NCBI GenBank assembly: GCA_045645505.1
Contig: JAZRIW010000029.1
Span: 1 to 63,124 of the forward strand
Length of the DNA stretch: 63,124 bases
Source: Fumia sp045645505
Lineage (GTDB): Bacteria; Bacillota; Clostridia; Oscillospirales; Ruminococcaceae
Direction of reading: 5' to 3'
A program made the translations under genes and the position numbers. Positions 58,950-63,124 of the stretch are shown here, piece by piece. The notes under the pieces are model-generated. The model worked only from the letters and a program-made list of their open reading frames with translations, searched no databases and was not told the DNA's origin. How positions within the stretch are numbered: position 1 is the stretch's first letter; the number at the start of each line of letters is the position of its first letter.

Positions 58950-59040
58950 TTTATCTGTTCCTTTTTTGTTATGTTAATATCATTGTACTTGCTTTTTATA
59001 GATATTTCATCAACAACATTGACTAATATTTTACATTGTA

Positions 59041-59067
59041 TTGACTTTTTAGATTTAGTGATATAAT
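59041..59067 (+). promoter_or_regulatory. Candidate promoter of the AraC gene at 59077, giving an almost leaderless mRNA
   Basis: TTGACT (59041-59046) and TATAAT (59062-59067) with a short 15-base spacer. The predicted start site is near 59074, three bases before the ATG, and no Shine-Dalgarno sequence is seen. Confidence 0.45.
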
Positions 59068-59076
59068 ATTGATGTT

Positions 59077-59868
59077 ATGATGATAAAGTATGATGATAGT
59101 TATAAGTTGAATCAGGGACCATCCTTTGCGGCGTCAGAAACTCTTATCAATGAAGACCTTCCTAAAACGCACACACTGGCACACTATCATAGTGATGTGG
59201 AAATTATTTTTATTGAAGATGGCAATACCAATATGTTTGTTGCAGGTTGTGAATTTAAAGCCGGTAAAGGAAACCTAATAATAGTTAATCCATATGAGGT
59301 GCATACAGGGGAAACCCTTGGGGGAAAATATTCTCATAAATGCATCTGTTTTGACATGCAACAAATTGGATTAAAGCTTAGTGATGAGGTAGGGTATCAA
59401 AACCTTATTACAGATGCAGAGTTTATAAAGCCATATTTTTCTCTTTGCTATGATGCGATTAAAAATCGCTCTGTTGGATGGGAAATGCTGGCTAAGGGTA
59501 GTCTTCTAGTGATTTTTTCTTTTTTAAATGATAAGCTTACTTTTTTATCACAGTCTAAAGAACAGGAATTTTCGAGAGCGGTTCTACAGTTTATATATGA
59601 GCATTATTCAGAAAGCATCACATCAAAGGATGGTGCAGATGAGATGATGTATGAGCATAGTTATTTTTGCCGAAAATTCAAGCGCGTTTTTTTAAAGAAA
59701 TTCAGCGATTTTTTAAATGAATATCGTGTATTAAAAGCTATAGAAATGCTCAAAAATAAATCAGTATCTGAAACAGCGATAGCCTGCGGATTCCAAAATA
59801 TAGGATATTTTTCGCGTGTTTTTAAATTCGTAACCGGTCAGTCTCCAAGCCAAATCAAAAATAAATAA
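59077..59868 (+). CDS. AraC-family transcriptional regulator
   Basis: A 263-residue regulator with an N-terminal cupin (LAHYHSDVEIIFIEDGNTNMFVAG; then GNLIIVNPYEVHTGE) and a complete C-terminal AraC domain. The second helix-turn-helix reads SVSETAIACGFQNIGYFSRVFKFVTGQSPSQIK, the normal ending. The probable targets are the divergent glycoside hydrolase gene and the dehydrogenase operon downstream. The gene lacks a recognisable ribosome binding site, and its ATG lies about ten bases after a TATAAT. Confidence 0.92.
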   Translation: MMIKYDDSYKLNQGPSFAASETLINEDLPKTHTLAHYHSDVEIIFIEDGNTNMFVAGCEFKAGKGNLIIVNPYEVHTGETLGGKYSHKCICFDMQQIGLKLSDEVGYQNLITDAEFIKPYFSLCYDAIKNRSVGWEMLAKGSLLVIFSFLNDKLTFLSQSKEQEFSRAVLQFIYEHYSESITSKDGADEMMYEHSYFCRKFKRVFLKKFSDFLNEYRVLKAIEMLKNKSVSETAIACGFQNIGYFSRVFKFVTGQSPSQIKNK

Positions 59869-59930
59869 TCAGATATTAAGGTAAAAGGTTTTAGAATTTT
59901 TTAATAAGAATGAAAACAATGGTAATAATT

Positions 59931-59955
59931 TCTCTTAATTTATTGAAATTAGAGA
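59931..59955. promoter_or_regulatory. Imperfect inverted repeat at the dehydrogenase operon promoter
   Basis: TCTCTTAATTT (59931-59941) and AAATTAGAGA (59946-59955) are reverse complements apart from one extra base. The repeat overlaps the -35 box at 59943, so it is a candidate operator. Confidence 0.5.
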
Positions 59956-59971
59956 TTATATGCGATATAAT
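59943..59971 (+). promoter_or_regulatory. Predicted promoter of the sugar/polyol-phosphate operon
   Basis: TTGAAA (59943-59948), a 17-base spacer and TATAAT (59966-59971). Confidence 0.7.
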
Positions 59972-60043
59972 ATTAGTTATGTTAAGCTTTTTTATAGACT
60001 TACAAAGAGATTAAATATAATATAGCGAAAGTGAGTGTTAAAT

Positions 60044-61297
60044 ATGAAGACAAAAGCATTAAGACTTTACGGCAAAGGCGATTTGAGACTTGAAGAATTT
60101 GAACTCGGTACAGTAGGCGAAGACGAAATTTTGGCAAAAGTTGTTACCGACAGTATTTGTATGTCAAGTTATAAGGCTGCATTGCAAGGAGGAGACCATA
60201 AGCGTGTTCCCGAGAATGTTGCTGATAATCCTGTTATAATTGGTCATGAATTTTGCGGAATTATATGTGAAGTTGGCGCAAAATGGCAGGATAAGTTTAA
60301 ACCCGGACAGAAATTTGCAGTTCAACCTGCACTTAATTATAAAGGAAGCCATGCTGCACTCGGTTATTCATTTCAGAAAGCAGGTGGTTCTGCTACCTAT
60401 GTAATTCTTCCTGCGGAAGCTATGATTATGGACTGTGTGCTTGATTATAATTCAGATGTTTTCTTCTATGGTTCACTTGCAGAACCTATGTCTTGCATTA
60501 TTGGCGGATTTAATGCAATGTATCATACAAAGATGGGTTCTTATGTTCATGAAATGGGTATAAAAAAAGGTGGAAATCTTATAATTATGGCAGGAGCAGG
60601 TCCTATGGGTATGGGGGCTATTGATTATGCAATTGGTATGGATAAAAAACCATCTTTAGTTGTTGTAACAGATATTGATGATGCTCGTCTGGCGCGTGCT
60701 GAAAAATTGATTACACCAAAACGCGCTGAGGAAAATGGTGTAAAACTTGTTTATGTAAACACAAGTAAACTCGAAAACAGCAGGGAATACCTTATGGATT
60801 TAACAGGTGGAAAAGGTTATGATGATGTTATGATTATGGCACCTGTTAAGCCAGTTTGTGAACTTGCCAACAGTGTGCTTGGTTATGATGGATGTGTAAA
60901 CTTCTTTGCAGGTCCTGTGGATCATGAGTTTTCTTCCAGCATTAATTTTTATGACCTTCATTATAATGCTACACATTATATGGGTACAACAGGCGGAAAT
61001 ACTGATGATATGCGTGAGTTTATAACACTTATGGAAGAAGGAAAATTGAATGCCGCAGTTATGGTAACACATATCGGCGGTATTGACAGTGTAAAAGATT
61101 CAACATTAAATCTTCCCAATATTCCAGGAGGTAAAAAACTTATTTATACACATATCAATATGCCTCTTACAGCAATTGATGATTTTGAAGAACTTGGCAA
61201 GACAGATCCATTTTTCAAGGAATTGGCAGAAATAACCAAAAGAAATAATGGTGTTTGGTCAGCAGAGGCTGAAAAATATCTTTTAGCGAATAAGTAA
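60044..61297 (+). CDS. Zinc-type alcohol dehydrogenase, L-sorbose-1-phosphate reductase-like
   Basis: A 417-residue medium-chain dehydrogenase. IGHEFCGIICEVG is the zinc-site His-Glu block, and AGAGPMGMGAIDYAIG is the nucleotide-binding glycine loop. The long inserts and GSLAEPMSCIIGGFNAMYH fit SorE-type L-sorbose-1-phosphate reductases, which reduce the keto-sugar phosphate to a hexitol phosphate. The next gene encodes a hexitol-phosphate dehydrogenase, which supports a polyol route. Its usual phosphotransferase transporter is not in the window. The ATG at 60044 is chosen over the GTG at 60035 by its spacing to GAAAGTGAG. Confidence 0.8.
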   Translation: MKTKALRLYGKGDLRLEEFELGTVGEDEILAKVVTDSICMSSYKAALQGGDHKRVPENVADNPVIIGHEFCGIICEVGAKWQDKFKPGQKFAVQPALNYKGSHAALGYSFQKAGGSATYVILPAEAMIMDCVLDYNSDVFFYGSLAEPMSCIIGGFNAMYHTKMGSYVHEMGIKKGGNLIIMAGAGPMGMGAIDYAIGMDKKPSLVVVTDIDDARLARAEKLITPKRAEENGVKLVYVNTSKLENSREYLMDLTGGKGYDDVMIMAPVKPVCELANSVLGYDGCVNFFAGPVDHEFSSSINFYDLHYNATHYMGTTGGNTDDMREFITLMEEGKLNAAVMVTHIGGIDSVKDSTLNLPNIPGGKKLIYTHINMPLTAIDDFEELGKTDPFFKELAEITKRNNGVWSAEAEKYLLANK

Positions 61298-61322
61298 TCT
61301 TAAAATTAAAGGAGACAAAATA

Positions 61323-62513
61323 ATGAAAGCAGTAATGTATGGCGCCGGAAATATCGGCAGAGGATTTATCGGTCAGCTTTTTTCCGAGTCAGGATATAGC
61401 GTTAGTTTTATTGATGTAAATAAAGAAATAATAAATGCATTAAATGAACGCGGAGAATATGTTGTTGAAATACTTTCAAATGATTCCGGTGAAGAAGTTA
61501 AAGTAAAAAATGTATCAGCAGTTGATGGCTTAGATGCCGATGCAGTAGCAGATGCTATTGCAAACTGCGATGTTATGGCAACAGCAGTAGGTGTAAATAT
61601 TCTTCCGAGAATTGTGGGGAATATTGCAAATGGTCTTAAAAAGCGTTGGGAAATCGGAAATAAAGCTCCACTTAACATTATTATTTGCGAAAATCTTTTG
61701 GATGCGGATAAAATTCTTTCTGAAGCAGTAAAAAATCTTTTAAATGATGAAGAAAAGAAACTCTTTGATGAATTAGTAGGTATGGTTGAAGCTTCAATTG
61801 GAAGAATGGTTCCTATTCAGACACCTGAGATGACTAAAAATGATATATTAAGAGTTTGTGTTGAACCATTCTGCAATCTTATTGTTGATAAAGACGGCTT
61901 TAAGGGAGAAATTCCTGCGATTAAAAATATGTCTGCTTATGCACCTTTCAGATTATATATTGAAAGAAAATTATTCTTACATAATATGGGACATTCTTTA
62001 ACTGCTTATCTCGGAAATTTAAAAGGTTATGAATTTATCTGGGAAGCAATAGAAGATGCTGAAATTGAATGCTTAGTGCTTCGTGCTATGACTGAATCTG
62101 CACTTGCTTTATCTATTCGTTACAATGCATCATTCAAAGACCTTTATGAGCACGTAGAAGATTTATTGTATAGATTTACAAATAAAAAATTAGGTGATAC
62201 TGTTTTCCGTGTAGGACGTGACCTTGTCCGTAAACTTTCAAGTAATGACAGATTAGCAGGTACAATTCGTTCATGTTTAGAAGCGGGTGTAAAACCTTAT
62301 GCGGTTTACGCAGTTTATGCTGCTGCAACAAAATTCAGTTTCGATGAAACATCAAAAATGTCTGCGGAAGAAATAATGACTTCTATTTCTAAATTCGATA
62401 AGAATAGTGAAGAATATAACGGAATTATGGAATTTGTAGATGTTTTGGAAAATGGTGGCACAATAAAGGATTTAATTAAAATTGTAAAATCCAAAATGGA
62501 TGCAACCAAATAG
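61323..62513 (+). CDS. Mannitol-1-phosphate 5-dehydrogenase-like
   Basis: A 396-residue polyol dehydrogenase. MYGAGNIGRGFIGQLFSESGY is the N-terminal NAD loop of the MtlD family, CENLLDADKIL and SIGRMVPIQTPEM follow, and KLFLHNMGHSLTAYLGNLKGYEFIWEA contains the catalytic Lys-x-x-x-x-N-x-x-H motif. It would oxidise mannitol-1-phosphate, or a related hexitol phosphate, to fructose-6-phosphate. It is 25 bases after the SorE-like gene, so the pair could convert a ketose phosphate to fructose-6-phosphate through a hexitol phosphate. Confidence 0.88.
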   Translation: MKAVMYGAGNIGRGFIGQLFSESGYSVSFIDVNKEIINALNERGEYVVEILSNDSGEEVKVKNVSAVDGLDADAVADAIANCDVMATAVGVNILPRIVGNIANGLKKRWEIGNKAPLNIIICENLLDADKILSEAVKNLLNDEEKKLFDELVGMVEASIGRMVPIQTPEMTKNDILRVCVEPFCNLIVDKDGFKGEIPAIKNMSAYAPFRLYIERKLFLHNMGHSLTAYLGNLKGYEFIWEAIEDAEIECLVLRAMTESALALSIRYNASFKDLYEHVEDLLYRFTNKKLGDTVFRVGRDLVRKLSSNDRLAGTIRSCLEAGVKPYAVYAVYAAATKFSFDETSKMSAEEIMTSISKFDKNSEEYNGIMEFVDVLENGGTIKDLIKIVKSKMDATK

Positions 62514-62534
62514 AAAAGAGGATAATAAAACTAC

Positions 62535-63038
62535 ATGGAATTTTTAGCACAGGCAATAGGCATTATAGCGATGATTTTTAATATATCATCGTTTCAATGT
62601 AAGAAGAATAAAACACTTTTTATTTTCATAGGTATCGGAAGCTTATTCTTTTCAATTAATTTTCTGTTACTTGGTGCTTATGTCAGTGCAGTATATAATA
62701 TCATAAGTATTATAAGGTCTGTATTGGCATTGAATGAAAAGTTCTTTACGAAAAAAAGCTTTTATTTTATCTGTGCTTTATATATCATAGGAACTGTTTT
62801 TGCATACGATAATCCTTGGTCGATAGTTTTGTTTGTTGCACAGATTGTTCAGACTTATGCTATGTGGTTTAAAGATGGTTCAGTTATAAGAAAATCACAA
62901 TATTATTTTGTTTCACCGGTGTGGATTGTTAATAACATAATTGTTTTCTCTATTGGTGGAATCCTTTGTGAATTATTTATGATGTCTTCTGCAATTATAT
63001 CTTATTTGCGTTTTAAAAAGACGGGTTTTGAAAAATAA
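62535..63038 (+). CDS. YgjV-family inner membrane protein
   Basis: A 167-residue membrane protein with about five segments. MEFLAQAIGIIAMIFNISSFQCKKNKTLF and the NPWSIVLFVAQIVQTYAMWFKDG block are the YgjV pattern. YgjV has no proven function; in enterobacteria I recall it near hexuronate/altronate genes. Here it follows the MtlD-like gene by 21 bases and may assist sugar-acid or polyol uptake. Confidence 0.82.
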   Translation: MEFLAQAIGIIAMIFNISSFQCKKNKTLFIFIGIGSLFFSINFLLLGAYVSAVYNIISIIRSVLALNEKFFTKKSFYFICALYIIGTVFAYDNPWSIVLFVAQIVQTYAMWFKDGSVIRKSQYYFVSPVWIVNNIIVFSIGGILCELFMMSSAIISYLRFKKTGFEK

Positions 63039-63083
63039 TAATATAAAACTTATAAATATCTGTAGGCGAAAGGGTAATTAACG

Positions 63084-63124
63084 ATGCTTAAAGAAATTAA
63101 AGGCGCAATATTTGATATGGATGG
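63084..63124 (+). CDS. HAD-family hydrolase, 5' end only
   Basis: The first 13 codons are present before the window ends. MLKEIKGAIFDMDG is the HAD motif I (DxD, with the nucleophile Asp in FDMDG), typical of beta-phosphoglucomutase-like phosphatases. GAAAGGG lies upstream at a somewhat long distance. As the last visible gene of the polyol operon it may dephosphorylate a sugar phosphate. Confidence 0.8.
   Translation, partial: MLKEIKGAIFDMD

Noticed and set aside
1..63124. CRISPR arrays, insertion sequences, phage genes or rRNA genes
   Set aside because: I found no spaced short repeats, transposase or integrase motifs, phage structural proteins or rRNA segments in the window.

Overview
The window reads as one contig of a low-GC, anaerobic, spore-forming Clostridia-type Firmicute (Bacillota). 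The evidence is its AT-rich sequence with strong AGGAGG-type ribosome binding sites and frequent GTG/TTG starts, a SpoVD-like penicillin-binding protein and a YunB sporulation protein, a DAP-type MurE (DNPR motif), long-form HPF, an L27 leader peptide with its Prp protease, a glycyl radical enzyme, and a secreted dockerin protein of the kind found in polysaccharide-degrading gut or rumen clostridia. No species is claimed.

Layout. 1-93: 3' end of a tRNA (probably Trp) and its terminator. 140-2960: a two-gene type II restriction-modification cassette (AccI-like nuclease plus gamma-type N6-adenine methylase) with its own promoter and a palindromic operator, lying between imperfect direct repeats. 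3160-7106: a glycyl radical enzyme and its activase, divergent from an AraC-type regulator. 7449-12475: a GH36 alpha-galactosidase, an E2-like acyltransferase lacking the usual catalytic His, a SulP transporter and MnmM. 12535-16802: nadB-nadC, then an ABC-F ATPase. 16872-20672: a LysR regulator divergent from a TrpXYZ-type ABC transporter. 20933-33568: the division and cell-wall cluster mraZ-rsmH-ftsL-spoVD/ftsI-murE-mraY-ftsW-murG-murA-ftsQ-ftsZ, without murC, murD, murF or ftsA. 33638-35524: asnB. 35829-39356: a large secreted protein with six discoidin-like modules, an Ig-like domain and a C-terminal dockerin. 39508-44263: small-molecule catabolism (two Gfo/Idh/MocA proteins, a TIM-barrel isomerase, an amidohydrolase and a lone class I fumarase alpha subunit). 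44378-50476: hpf, an RlmL-like methyltransferase, yunB, feoAB, an SGNH lipoprotein and a DUF4358 lipoprotein. 50634-55561: NAD synthetase with a decayed glutaminase half, a DUF2508-like protein, a tiny Cys-rich protein, an MgtC-like protein, a GNAT, an Mrp ATPase and a C_GCAxxG_C_C protein. 55568-56602: L21 leader-rplU-prp-rpmA. 56681-63124: an MBL hydrolase, a putative glycoside hydrolase divergent from an AraC regulator, and a sugar/polyol-phosphate operon (SorE-like and MtlD-like dehydrogenases, YgjV, a HAD phosphatase cut by the window end).

How the parts fit. Most of the window is core genome: envelope synthesis, division, NAD biosynthesis, ribosome function and iron uptake. Accessory blocks are inserted between these, each with its own promoter and regulator: restriction-modification, the glycyl radical enzyme, carbohydrate and polyol use, and the dockerin protein. 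Nearly every transcription unit ends in a clear stem-loop plus T-tract, so unit boundaries are well defined. The items most worth follow-up are the short glycyl radical enzyme, the NAD synthetase that has lost its glutaminase catalytic residues, the six-module dockerin protein, the repeat-flanked restriction cassette, and the FtsZ with an atypical C-terminus in a cluster lacking ftsA.
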